In this document: in pieces, positions 1 through 5,688 of the stretch
Numbering within the stretch: the first letter of the stretch is position 1
Layout: each line of letters starts with the position of its first letter
NCBI GenBank assembly: GCA_937891565.1
Contig: CALAHA010000237.1
Location: forward strand, 1-5,688
Source: an uncultured Ilumatobacter sp.
Lineage (GTDB): Bacteria > Actinomycetota > Acidimicrobiia > Acidimicrobiales > Ilumatobacteraceae
Length of the DNA stretch: 5,688 nt
Direction: 5' to 3'
The notes under the pieces: model-generated
Told to the model about the DNA's origin: nothing
Database searches by the model: none
The model's input: only the letters and a program-made list of their open reading frames with translations
Made by a program: the position numbers and the translations under genes

Positions 1-1216
1 CGCGTCGCATGTCGTGGTATTGCAGGTCGATCGCCTTGAGGCGCGTTGCACCGGGCGCAAGGCCGTGCCGATCGGCATATCCCTCGACCAGACGCTTTTT
101 CGCAATCCAGTCAACCCAGTGCCCCATTGAATCGGGATCGGTTTCTAGCCCTTGGAGAACGGTTTCCCACTTCACCATGACGTCGGCGCCGACGGCCTCG
201 CCGACCGACTCGAGGCCGTGGGTCTGCGAATACTTTTGAGCACGCTCAAACAGGCCCCACTGGATCTCGAGCGCCGTTGCCCTGCTGCCATCACGCAGCA
301 TGATCGTCTGCCGCAACGACGGGTCGTGGCTGACCTGACGAATTGCAGCGACCGGGTTGCCGAGGAGCCAATCATTCCCGAGTTCGTCATCTTCGATCAT
401 CGACAAGATGATCGAAGAGGTACCGACCTTCAGGTAGGTAGCGACCTCGCTCATGTTCGCATCGCCAACGATCACGTGGAGCCGGCGGTACTTTTGCGCG
501 TCGGCATGCGGTTCATCACGAGTGTTGATGATTGGCCGTTTCAGCGTCGTTTCAAGGCCGATCTCTTCTTCAAAGAAGTCAGCCCGTTGGCTGATCTGGT
601 AGCCGATGTCGTCATTTGGACGGCCAGGAAGTTCGCAGCCGACCTTGCCGGCACCGCAGAAAATCTGGCGTGTCACGAAGTGCGGCGTGATCTGGCTCGC
701 CATCCGGCCGAACGGCAAATCACGACTCAACAGGAAGTTCTCGTGGCAGCCGTAGCTATTGCCCTTGCCGTCGGAATTGTTCTTGTGAATGATCATTTCG
801 GCGCCATCGGCGTTCTGTGGGTCACTCGCAAGCACGGCGTTCGCGTGTGTCATCGATGCACGAATGATCTCGTCAGCGGCGCGATCCCACACGACGGCTT
901 CACGAGCAGTAGTGACCTCGGGCGATGATATCTCGGGGTGCGCATGGTCGACGTAGTAGCGCGCGCCGTTGGTGAGCACAGCGTTGACGAACGTGGTCTC
1001 GACTTCGGGGGCGACTGACTCCTCCATCGAGTCACCGCGGGCGTCATTGGATGGTTGTTCGTCTTTGAAGTCCCATCCGATCCGCCCGCGCTTGCGAGAG
1101 ATCGAAGAAATGTACGCGTTGATCAGCAACGACGACGCTGACACAGGGTTGCTATCGCCGCCACGAACAATGATTCCGTATTCAGTCTCGATGCCGAGCA
1201 CCTTCGGGAGGGCCAT
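1..1216 (-). CDS. dop: Dop, Pup deamidase/depupylase (3' end cut by window edge)
   Basis: Dop converts C-terminal Gln of Pup to Glu and cleaves Pup from substrate lysines, acting in the cytosol with ATP and Mg as cofactor. My own reverse-strand reading gives 405 codons with no stop before the left edge. The start is fixed: ATG at 1216 has an in-frame TAG four codons upstream (1226-1228) and no alternative start between; the ribosome site is weak. Visible motifs are G-I-E-T-E-Y-G (residues 8-14, metal/nucleotide-binding glutamates E10 and E12), N-G-A-R-Y-Y-V-D-H-A-H-P-E with D90 at the catalytic aspartate position, K-N-N-x-D-G-K-G, and L-E-T-T-L-K-R-P-I-I-N-T-R-D-E-P-H-A-D. A roughly 40-residue segment between the first two motifs, containing W-D and D-A-R-G (58-61), matches the Dop-specific loop, and D-H-A-H-P-E rather than the PafA wording separates it from the Pup ligase PafA. 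Against about 500 residues for the family, roughly 95 C-terminal residues lie outside. Confidence 0.96.
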   Translation of the reverse strand, partial: MALPKVLGIETEYGIIVRGGDSNPVSASSLLINAYISSISRKRGRIGWDFKDEQPSNDARGDSMEESVAPEVETTFVNAVLTNGARYYVDHAHPEISSPEVTTAREAVVWDRAADEIIRASMTHANAVLASDPQNADGAEMIIHKNNSDGKGNSYGCHENFLLSRDLPFGRMASQITPHFVTRQIFCGAGKVGCELPGRPNDDIGYQISQRADFFEEEIGLETTLKRPIINTRDEPHADAQKYRRLHVIVGDANMSEVATYLKVGTSSIILSMIEDDELGNDWLLGNPVAAIRQVSHDPSLRQTIMLRDGSRATALEIQWGLFERAQKYSQTHGLESVGEAVGADVMVKWETVLQGLETDPDSMGHWVDWIAKKRLVEGYADRHGLAPGATRLKAIDLQYHDMRR

Positions 1217-1272
1217 ATTCCCAAGCTACCCGAGGGTGGTGAATTGCTCCGGTCTGATCGACCAGAACAAGG

Positions 1273-2484
1273 TCACAACACGTCGAAGGTCAGGCCAGCG
1301 TGTTCGACAAGCGCATCGATGTACGGCGCTCCAAGCGCCGTCGCCGGGGTCCAGAATCCGCCCGCAACACCGGAGTCAAGGAGCGCCAAAGCAGCCTCCC
1401 CGAGCATCTTGGACGTAGAGCCATATCCAGGATCACGGTCGCCGGTCACCTTCGTCATGATCGTGTCGCCAGATGCTGTGGTGCCATGGAACCTGATGTC
1501 GAAGAAACCGGCTCGCTGAGCCTCCGGTGACGGTCCTTCGCCAGGCTCCGGGAGGAACTTGCCCAGTACTTTGCGCATCGGTCCGACAGACGCTGCGCCC
1601 ATGAATCCACCCATGCCACCGCTGAAGCCGAGTGCTTTGACCCGGCCAGTCATGCCGTCACCCATCATCATTGCTTCGCCGTACGTGAAATCGTCTCCCC
1701 ATGCATGGCCGAGCAGAGAGTGCGTTCGAAAGACGACTCGTGTATTTGTGCCGGCCATAACGAAGGGCGCCAACCAAGAGCCGAGGCCGTTGTCTCGGAC
1801 AGGCATGGTGACGTTCGGCTGGTCCTTGCCCTCGCGATCGCCCTTCGCCCCAAGTACGTAAGGATTGCCGAGGACCTTGCGCAGGCTCGGGTCTGCCGAC
1901 ACCTCTTCCATCATGTTCATCATTGAGGCAACGGTGCCGCCACTTGCGCCGCCCTTCATCGCCTTGACGCCCATGCTGATGGTCGTGCACGGCGCACCGA
2001 ACTGTTCGATCGCAGCCTGCTGCGTGTAGCAGACTCCGAGGTCGCTTGGCACCGAGTCAAATCCGCAGGCATGGACGATCCGGGCACCCGTCTCAATGGC
2101 ACGCTCGTGATAGCGATCGATCATGCGCTGCATCCATTGCGGCTCACCCGTGAGGTCGCAGTAGTCAATGCCTGCTTCGGCGACGGCAGCGACCAGCTTT
2201 GATCCGTAAAGGGCATAGGGCCCAACGGTCGAAATGACGAGCTTCGTCGACGCGCAGAGCGCGGCAATCGCGTCGGCATCATCAGCGTCGGCAACGATCC
2301 GGGGCACGTCGGCGCCGGTCGATTCTGCGACAGCCTCAAGCTTCTGCGCATTCCGGCCAGCGATGGCCCACTTCACAGTCTCCCCGTCAGAACCGTGCCG
2401 ATCGACGAGGTACTTGCAGAGGATCTGGCCAACGAAGCTCGTTGCTCCAAAAACCACAATGTCGTGCTTGGGTTGCGCTGCCAT
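1273..2484 (-). CDS. Saccharopine dehydrogenase-like NAD(P)-binding oxidoreductase (trans-acting enoyl reductase family)
   Basis: A 403-residue protein of the SCCPDH/trans-acting enoyl reductase family, whose mycobacterial members include the Rv2449c type and the enoyl reductase of phthiocerol/phenolglycolipid synthesis. The N-terminal Rossmann fold shows beta strand D-I-V-V-F followed by G-A-T-S-F-V-G (13-19), A-G-R-N (42-45, with R44 typical of NADP preference), S-T-V-G-P-Y-A-L-Y-G (85-94) and Y-C-D-L-T-G-E (108-114). The family motif C-G-F-D-S-V-P-S-D-L-G is at 140-150. A Gly/Met-rich hydrophobic stretch lies near 279-300 and a G-P-S-P-E motif near 317-321. Length is normal and the gene looks intact. 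The ATG at 2484 is the only sensible start, as the frame upstream meets TGA without another start codon; the ribosome site is poor. It lies 85 bp after arc and 56 bp before dop in the same direction. Substrate is unknown; true saccharopine dehydrogenase activity is unlikely for this branch, and a lipid-related reduction is only inferred. Confidence 0.88.
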   Translation of the reverse strand: MAAQPKHDIVVFGATSFVGQILCKYLVDRHGSDGETVKWAIAGRNAQKLEAVAESTGADVPRIVADADDADAIAALCASTKLVISTVGPYALYGSKLVAAVAEAGIDYCDLTGEPQWMQRMIDRYHERAIETGARIVHACGFDSVPSDLGVCYTQQAAIEQFGAPCTTISMGVKAMKGGASGGTVASMMNMMEEVSADPSLRKVLGNPYVLGAKGDREGKDQPNVTMPVRDNGLGSWLAPFVMAGTNTRVVFRTHSLLGHAWGDDFTYGEAMMMGDGMTGRVKALGFSGGMGGFMGAASVGPMRKVLGKFLPEPGEGPSPEAQRAGFFDIRFHGTTASGDTIMTKVTGDRDPGYGSTSKMLGEAALALLDSGVAGGFWTPATALGAPYIDALVEHAGLTFDVL

Positions 2485-2569
2485 GCAACGACAGTACCCA
2501 CATCGAGCGACACCGACCTCTTGTTCTCATGAACCGCCGATGACGAGTCGCCCGTATTTCTGATCCGCC

Positions 2570-4294
2570 CTAGAGGTATTGGCCGGTTTGCGCTCGCTCG
2601 ATGGCTCGACCGCCGGTCGGGTCGTCAGGTGTGTCTTTGGCGACGAGGGTGCGGATGAAGACAATCCGCTCGCCCTTCTTGCCGGAAATCTTCGCCCAGT
2701 CGTCGGGGTTCGTTGTGTTCGGCAGGTCTTGGTGTTCTTTGTACTCCTGCTTGATGGAGTCGAGCAGATCCTGCGTACGAACACCCTTCTCGCCGCCGTT
2801 GATCACTCGCTTGATAGCGAGCTTCTTCGCCCGACGCACGATGTTTTCGATCATGGCTCCCGAGCTGAAGTCCTTGTAGTACATAATTTCCTTGTCACCG
2901 TTTTGGTAGGTGACCTCAAGAAATTTGTTGGCCTCGTCTTCCTTGTACATCTCGCTGACTGTGGCATCGAGCATCGAGTCGATCGTTTCAGACTGGTCGA
3001 GCGGAATCTCGTCCGTGAGGTACTGAGCAAAAATCGCTCGGGCACCAATTTCGTTCGGGCGCTCAATCTTGATCTTCACGTCAAGGCGTCCCGGGCGCAG
3101 GATGGCCGGATCAATCAAGTCTTCACGGTTCGTGGCGCCGATCACTATCACATTCTTCAAACCTTCGACACCGTCGATCTCGGCCAGGAGTTGGGGCACG
3201 ATTGTTGACTCCATGTCCGAGCTGATGCCGGTACCACGGGTGCGGAACATCGAGTCCATCTCGTCAAAAAACACAATGACCGGCCAGCCCTCGTCGCTCT
3301 TTTCACGAGCACGCTGGAAAACCAGCCGGATTTGGCGTTCGGTCTCACCAACGTATTTGTTTAAAAGCTCCGGACCCTTAATGTTGATGAAGTACGAGCG
3401 GCCCTTGCCCTCGCCCACCTTCTCGGCAACCTTCTTCGCAAGACTGTTGGCGACTGCCTTTGCGATCAACGTCTTGCCACAACCGGGAGGGCCATAGAGC
3501 AGGATCCCCTTCGGTGCAGGCAGCTGATGCTCGGCGAAGAGGTCGTGGTGGAGGAACGGCAACTCGACAGCGTCAGCGATCTGTTCGATCTGCTCGTCGA
3601 GCCCGCCGATATCACTGTAAGAGATGTCAGGAACTTCTTCGAGGAGAAGGTCTTCGACCTCAGGCCGCGGCAGTTTTTCGAGGAGCAAGTTCGAGCGGGC
3701 GTCGAGACGCAGATGGTCGCCGCTGCGGATAAGCGTGCCGCGCAGGTTGTCAGCCAGCTCACACACCCGCTCTTCATCGGCGCGCCCCACAACGAGTGCC
3801 CTGATTCCGTCTTCCATGACGTTTTTGACCGTCACGACCTCGCCAGTGATCTCCGACTCACGCGACATGACGACATTGAAGCTCTCGTTCAACACCACCT
3901 CGGCGCCCCGGTTGAGCAGCTCGTGATCAATGTCGGGGTGGAGCGACACGCGCATCTTGCGCCCGCTCGTGAGCACGTCGACGGTCTGATCGTCATTTTT
4001 GCCGACAACCACGCCATACGCCGATGGCGGCTGGCTCAACTTGTCGACTTCGTCACGCAGCGACGTGATCTGCTCACGCGCCTCACGGAGTGTGTAGGAA
4101 AGCTTCTCGTTCTGACCCACAGCTTGCGCGAGCTGGCCCTTCGTTTCCAGCAACCGCTCTTCGAGTAAACGCGTTCGCCGAGGTGCGTCTGACAGCCGGC
4201 CGCGAAGATGCTCTATTTCCTCGCGCAGGCTCGCCGCCTGAGCGTCGAGGTCAGCGGTCGATTCGTCCGGGGTCACCATGACCCGAATGTACAC
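2570..4294 (-). CDS. arc: ARC/Mpa, proteasomal AAA+ unfoldase ATPase
   Basis: Hexameric ATPase that binds pupylated proteins, unfolds them and threads them into the 20S proteasome. Of 574 residues, about 15-88 are heptad-rich and charged (Pup-binding coiled coil), about 90-215 form the tandem OB-fold ring, and the rest is the AAA module. Visible sites are Walker A G-P-P-G-C-G-K-T (268-275), the aromatic pore loop K-Y-V-G-E (313-317), Walker B V-I-V-F-F-D-E-M-D (339-347, D344/E345), sensor A-T-N (387-389) and arginine fingers in R-P-G-R (400-403). D-L-P-N-T-T-N-P-D-D-W (523-533) and the C-terminal G-Q-Y-L are hallmarks of the family; G-Q-Y-L docks on the 20S alpha ring, so a core particle should be encoded nearby. 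GTG at 4294 is chosen because GGGGAG stands nine bases upstream; ATG at 4279 (codon 6) is possible but 24 bases from it. Mycobacterial Mpa is somewhat longer (about 609). The gene diverges from the ferredoxin. Confidence 0.97.
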   Translation of the reverse strand: MYIRVMVTPDESTADLDAQAASLREEIEHLRGRLSDAPRRTRLLEERLLETKGQLAQAVGQNEKLSYTLREAREQITSLRDEVDKLSQPPSAYGVVVGKNDDQTVDVLTSGRKMRVSLHPDIDHELLNRGAEVVLNESFNVVMSRESEITGEVVTVKNVMEDGIRALVVGRADEERVCELADNLRGTLIRSGDHLRLDARSNLLLEKLPRPEVEDLLLEEVPDISYSDIGGLDEQIEQIADAVELPFLHHDLFAEHQLPAPKGILLYGPPGCGKTLIAKAVANSLAKKVAEKVGEGKGRSYFINIKGPELLNKYVGETERQIRLVFQRAREKSDEGWPVIVFFDEMDSMFRTRGTGISSDMESTIVPQLLAEIDGVEGLKNVIVIGATNREDLIDPAILRPGRLDVKIKIERPNEIGARAIFAQYLTDEIPLDQSETIDSMLDATVSEMYKEDEANKFLEVTYQNGDKEIMYYKDFSSGAMIENIVRRAKKLAIKRVINGGEKGVRTQDLLDSIKQEYKEHQDLPNTTNPDDWAKISGKKGERIVFIRTLVAKDTPDDPTGGRAIERAQTGQYL

Positions 4295-4303
4295 CGAGTG
4301 GCT

Positions 4304-4309
4304 CTCCCC
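4304..4309 (-). promoter_or_regulatory. Ribosome binding site of arc deciding a GTG start
   Basis: On the minus strand this reads GGGGAG, nine bases before the GTG at 4294. The spacing favours GTG over the in-frame ATG at 4279, which would be 24 bases away. Confidence 0.6.
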
Positions 4310-4334
4310 ACGCCCGACGGACCCCCACCTTGAT

Positions 4335-4352
4335 GTGCACCGTCTGGTGCAC
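4335..4352. repeat. Perfect 7-bp inverted repeat, candidate operator
   Basis: GTGCACC (4335-4341) and GGTGCAC (4346-4352) are perfect inverted arms around GTCT. With no T-tract following on either strand and a position between divergent genes, a protein-binding site is more likely than a terminator. The bound regulator cannot be named from sequence. Confidence 0.5.
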
Positions 4353-4379
4353 TTTTACTTGACTCAGTCCGTGTAAAGT
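4351..4379. repeat. 29-bp interrupted dyad overlapping TTGACT and TAAAGT
   Basis: The stretch is symmetric about position 4365: ACTTT-N5-GACT-C-AGTC-N5-AAAGT. Outer arms (4351-4355 and 4375-4379) and inner arms (4361-4364 and 4366-4369) pair perfectly; the five positions between them do not. It abuts the 4335-4352 repeat and covers promoter-like hexamers, which suits a regulator controlling the divergent pair. Function is inferred. Confidence 0.4.
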
Positions 4380-4453
4380 CGACCGGTACAACGGGTGAGC
4401 CCGCAAATGTCTCGCCACCGCCCTCTGAGCGCCTGCTCGGAACCCAATACGAA

Positions 4454-4460
4454 AAGGGAG
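4454..4460 (+). promoter_or_regulatory. Ribosome binding site of the ferredoxin gene
   Basis: AAGGGAG lies nine bases before ATG at 4470. It decides this start over the in-frame GTG at 4395 and ATG at 4407, which have no ribosome site and would add 25 or 21 residues not expected in the family. Confidence 0.75.
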
Positions 4461-4469
4461 CCAACTGAC

Positions 4470-4715
4470 ATGAAGGTCTGGATCGATCAGGATCTCTGCA
4501 CCGGCGACGGTCTTTGCGAGGAAATCGCACCCGACGTCTTCACGTTGCTGGACGACGGCCTCGCGTATGTCGTTGAGGGCGACAAGATCTTCGCCAAAGC
4601 GAAGGGCAACCCTGAAGGCGCTGAAGGCCTCGCCGAATTCCCCGACAAGATGCTCGATGCTGTTGTCGAATCCGCCGAGGAGTGTCCCGGCGAATGTATT
4701 TACATCGAGCCGTAG
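4470..4715 (+). CDS. Small single-cluster ferredoxin (3Fe-4S or Asp-ligated 4Fe-4S type)
   Basis: An 81-residue acidic electron carrier, presumably cytosolic. It opens with M-K-V-W-I-D-Q-D-L-C and shows C10-x-x-D13-x-x-C16 and C72-P-G-E-C76, with A-P-D-V-F (20-24) after the first cysteine pair as usual in single-cluster ferredoxins. The central cysteine of the classical CxxCxxC set is Asp13, so the cluster is either 3Fe-4S or a 4Fe-4S with an aspartate ligand, as known for Pyrococcus furiosus ferredoxin (C-x-G-D-x-x-C). C76 is an additional cysteine. Wording such as W-I-D-Q-D-L-C-T-G-D-G and E-C-P-G-E-C resembles ferredoxins I recall beside arc in other actinomycetes, which suggests a conserved neighbourhood; a role in the proteasome pathway is not established. 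The start is set by AAGGGAG nine bases upstream. It diverges from arc and converges on trmI. Its redox partner is unknown, and none is obvious in the window apart, speculatively, from the oxidoreductase. Confidence 0.92.
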   Translation: MKVWIDQDLCTGDGLCEEIAPDVFTLLDDGLAYVVEGDKIFAKAKGNPEGAEGLAEFPDKMLDAVVESAEECPGECIYIEP

Positions 4716-4743
4716 CGCGCACCACAACTCGCGCACCACAAAA
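4716..4743. repeat. Tandem 14-bp repeat directly after the ferredoxin stop
   Basis: CGCGCACCACAACT (4716-4729) is followed at once by CGCGCACCACAAAA (4730-4743); the first 12 bases are identical. It begins on the base after the TAG stop. A short slippage duplication is the simplest explanation. It forms no strong hairpin, so it is not an obvious terminator. Confidence 0.75.
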
Positions 4744-4782
4744 CTGGGCTGGCTTTGTTATTGCGTGTGGCTGTTCGATCGG

Positions 4783-4800
4783 TTGACACGTGTACAGTCG
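4783..4800 (+). promoter_or_regulatory. Promoter-like TTGACA and block shared with the arc/ferredoxin control region
   Basis: TTGACACGTGTACAGTCG contains a perfect TTGACA (4783-4788) and an 8-bp palindrome ACACGTGT (4786-4793). The last 12 bases, CGTGTACAGTCG (4789-4800), match 4370-4381 with one difference. No good -10 box stands 16-18 bases after TTGACA. The rest of the 134-bp convergent gap (4716-4849) shows no gene and no clear terminator. A rightward transcript would be antisense to trmI. This is a weak call. Confidence 0.25.
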
Positions 4801-4849
4801 CCCGCCGATTGAACGTTGTCACACTTTCGTCTGGCAGCGGGCGTGGCAA

Positions 4850-5653
4850 TCAGGTGATGGGCTTCGGGCCACGTTCGCTCTTACCCAGGAATCGAGCAAT
4901 GGTCAGGAACGCTGTGTGGGCGACCATGCGATGGTCGGGCCGCACAGCCTGACCTTCAATGTGCCAGCCACGGTGCAGTACCTCCAGCGTGCGAGCGTCG
5001 ATCCACTTGCCCTTCAGGGCCTCGCGGACCTTGGCCGCCTGGGTGATCGACGGCGTGTATGCAACGAGGATGCCCCCGGCGCGCAGCGCCGACTCGGCGT
5101 GCGGCACAACGTTCCATGGCTCGGGGATGTCGAGCACCACGCGGTCAAACGGACCGTGCGCTGGGTCGATTGGCTCGTAGGCGTCTCGAATGTGGATGTC
5201 ATAACGCGACATCGCTTCGGTGCCGAGGAAACTCTCAACGTTCTTTTTGGCGCGGTTCGCGAAATCTTCGCGGAGCTCGTAGCCGACGATCTCGGCGCCG
5301 TAGCGAAGCATTGTCATCGACAACGCCCCTGAGCCGATGCCGGTCTCGAAGACCTTCACGCCCGGGCCAATATCGGCCAACATGCAAATGGGTCCGAGAT
5401 CCTTCGGGTAGATGACCTGCGCACCGCGAGGCATCTCGACAACAAAATCCTCGAGCGTCGGGCGGATGACGATGTACTCCGACCCCTTCGTCGAGTTGAC
5501 AAAGACGCCTTCCGGATTGCCGATGATCTGGCTGTGCGAAACGAAGCCGTTGTGGCTATGGAACTCTCCGTCGTCGGCGAGGTCGATCATGTAGCGGCGC
5601 TTCTTGCTGTCGAGCAGCAACGCTTTTTCGCCGACGGCGAAGAGTCCAGTCAT
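4850..5653 (-). CDS. trmI: TrmI, tRNA (adenine-58-N1)-methyltransferase
   Basis: A SAM-dependent enzyme that methylates N1 of A58 in the T-loop of tRNA, as a homotetramer in related bacteria. The 267 residues comprise a small N-terminal beta domain and a Rossmann methyltransferase domain. Numbered from the TTG at 5656, visible motifs are P-R-G-A-Q-V-I-Y-P-K-D (76-86), SAM-binding E-T-G-I-G-S-G-A-L-S (104-113), catalytic-region L-D-I-P-E-P-W (175-181) and C-terminal V-R-P-D-H-R-M-V-A-H-T-A-F-L (238-251). Length is close to the mycobacterial enzyme (about 280). The start is ATG at 5653 or the adjoining TTG at 5656; an in-frame TGA at 5657-5659 rules out anything longer. No good ribosome site is seen, which fits coupling to an upstream gene through a TGATG overlap. 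It is a conserved neighbour of the proteasome genes in actinomycetes (Rv2118c near mpa in M. tuberculosis), although its chemistry is unrelated. Confidence 0.95.
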   Translation of the reverse strand: MTGLFAVGEKALLLDSKKRRYMIDLADDGEFHSHNGFVSHSQIIGNPEGVFVNSTKGSEYIVIRPTLEDFVVEMPRGAQVIYPKDLGPICMLADIGPGVKVFETGIGSGALSMTMLRYGAEIVGYELREDFANRAKKNVESFLGTEAMSRYDIHIRDAYEPIDPAHGPFDRVVLDIPEPWNVVPHAESALRAGGILVAYTPSITQAAKVREALKGKWIDARTLEVLHRGWHIEGQAVRPDHRMVAHTAFLTIARFLGKSERGPKPIT

Positions 5654-5688
5654 CAATCAGATCCAGTGCTTGTCAGTGTCGTCGACGA
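5653..5688 (-). CDS. Possible 3' end of an upstream gene overlapping trmI
   Basis: Two minus-strand frames stay open from the right edge to trmI. One ends in TGA (5653-5655) and overlaps the trmI ATG by one base (TGATG), giving a Ser/Thr-rich tail ending in S-T-G-S-D. The other ends in TGA (5657-5659) just before the TTG/ATG pair, with tail T-D-K-H-W-I. With only 10-12 codons visible I cannot choose or identify the gene. In M. tuberculosis the neighbour on that side is a RecB-like nuclease gene, but nothing here confirms that. Confidence 0.2.
   Translation of the reverse strand, partial: SSTTLTSTGSD

Larger units (their letters stand above)
4295..4469. promoter_or_regulatory. Divergent control region between arc and the ferredoxin gene
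   Basis: This 175-bp non-coding stretch must hold the start signals for the leftward arc transcript and the rightward ferredoxin transcript. It contains two adjacent dyads (listed separately), a TTGACT element at 4359-4364 and TAAAGT at 4374-4379, which fits the loose actinobacterial -10 pattern TANNNT. TTGACT and TAAAGT are only nine bases apart, so they cannot form one ordinary -35/-10 pair; if TAAAGT is a -10 box the ferredoxin leader would be about 80 bases. A small stem (CTGAGC 4425-4430, GCTCGG 4435-4440, four-base loop, one G-T pair) lies in that leader. I could not pick a confident arc promoter. The region's role is inferred from gene layout; individual boxes are uncertain. Confidence 0.55.

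Noticed and set aside
152..928. 258-codon plus-strand open frame opposite dop
   Set aside because: It is antisense to clear Dop motifs, its translation has no recognisable family features, and it has no good ribosome site. It is a shadow of a GC-biased gene.
1249..1265. Stem-loop between the oxidoreductase and dop as a terminator
   Set aside because: The stem is only 6 bp with one G-U pair and no U-tract follows, so it is too weak to call a terminator.
2522..2533. GTTC-N4-GAAC between arc and the oxidoreductase as a LexA box
   Set aside because: The actinobacterial SOS box has the arms the other way round (GAAC-N4-GTTC), and a 4-bp arm dyad is common by chance.
2579..3208. 209-codon plus-strand open frame opposite arc
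   Set aside because: It lies over conserved AAA and C-terminal ARC sequence. The openness follows from codon bias on the other strand.
3527..4168. 213-codon plus-strand open frame opposite the ARC OB and coiled-coil region
   Set aside because: Antisense shadow; no domain or start signal supports it.
4395..4469. Longer N-terminus for the ferredoxin from GTG 4395 or ATG 4407
   Set aside because: There is no ribosome site for either, the extra residues are unlike the family, and AAGGGAG is placed for ATG 4470.
4738..4758. ACAAA...TTTGT as a terminator for the ferredoxin
   Set aside because: The arms are only five A/T-rich pairs with a large loop and no following T-run.
4790..5332. 180-codon plus-strand open frame opposite trmI, downstream of the TTGACA at 4783
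   Set aside because: Although a promoter-like element precedes it, the frame is antisense to conserved TrmI motifs and reads as low-information sequence. Any transcript there is better treated as a possible antisense RNA.

Overview
The window carries the upstream half of an actinobacterial Pup-proteasome locus. The evidence for an actinomycete is the pairing of a Pup ligase-fold depupylase (Dop) with a proteasomal AAA+ ATPase (ARC/Mpa) ending in Gly-Gln-Tyr-Leu, the neighbouring TrmI-type tRNA methyltransferase and small ferredoxin (an association I recall from actinomycetes), moderately high GC, and a GTG start. The sequence is not closely mycobacterial or streptomycete in wording. An Acidimicrobiia-like lineage is my guess, but the window does not prove it.

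Layout, read in the direction of most genes (minus strand, right to left). At the right edge a few codons of an unidentified upstream gene may end against trmI, the tRNA m1A58 methyltransferase (4850-5653). A 134-bp convergent gap (4716-4849) separates trmI from a plus-strand ferredoxin gene (4470-4715). A 175-bp divergent control region (4295-4469) holds two adjacent dyads and lies between the ferredoxin and arc/mpa (2570-4294, minus). Then follow an NAD(P)-binding saccharopine-dehydrogenase-like oxidoreductase (1273-2484, minus) and dop (1-1216, minus), which is cut by the left edge. pup and the 20S core genes would be expected just beyond that edge but are not in this window.

How the genes fit together: ARC/Mpa recognises pupylated proteins through its N-terminal coiled coil, unfolds them and feeds them into the 20S core, where its C-terminal tail docks. 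Dop deamidates Pup-Gln to the ligatable Pup-Glu form and also removes Pup from substrates. The gaps arc to oxidoreductase (85 bp) and oxidoreductase to dop (56 bp) are short and show no convincing terminator, so the three may be co-transcribed. The oxidoreductase is the unexpected member. The ferredoxin and TrmI look like conserved neighbours rather than known parts of the pathway. I saw no mobile element, CRISPR array, tRNA or rRNA. The most promising leads are the architecture of the divergent control region, an Asp-for-Cys cluster ligand pattern in the ferredoxin, and the oxidoreductase sitting between arc and dop.
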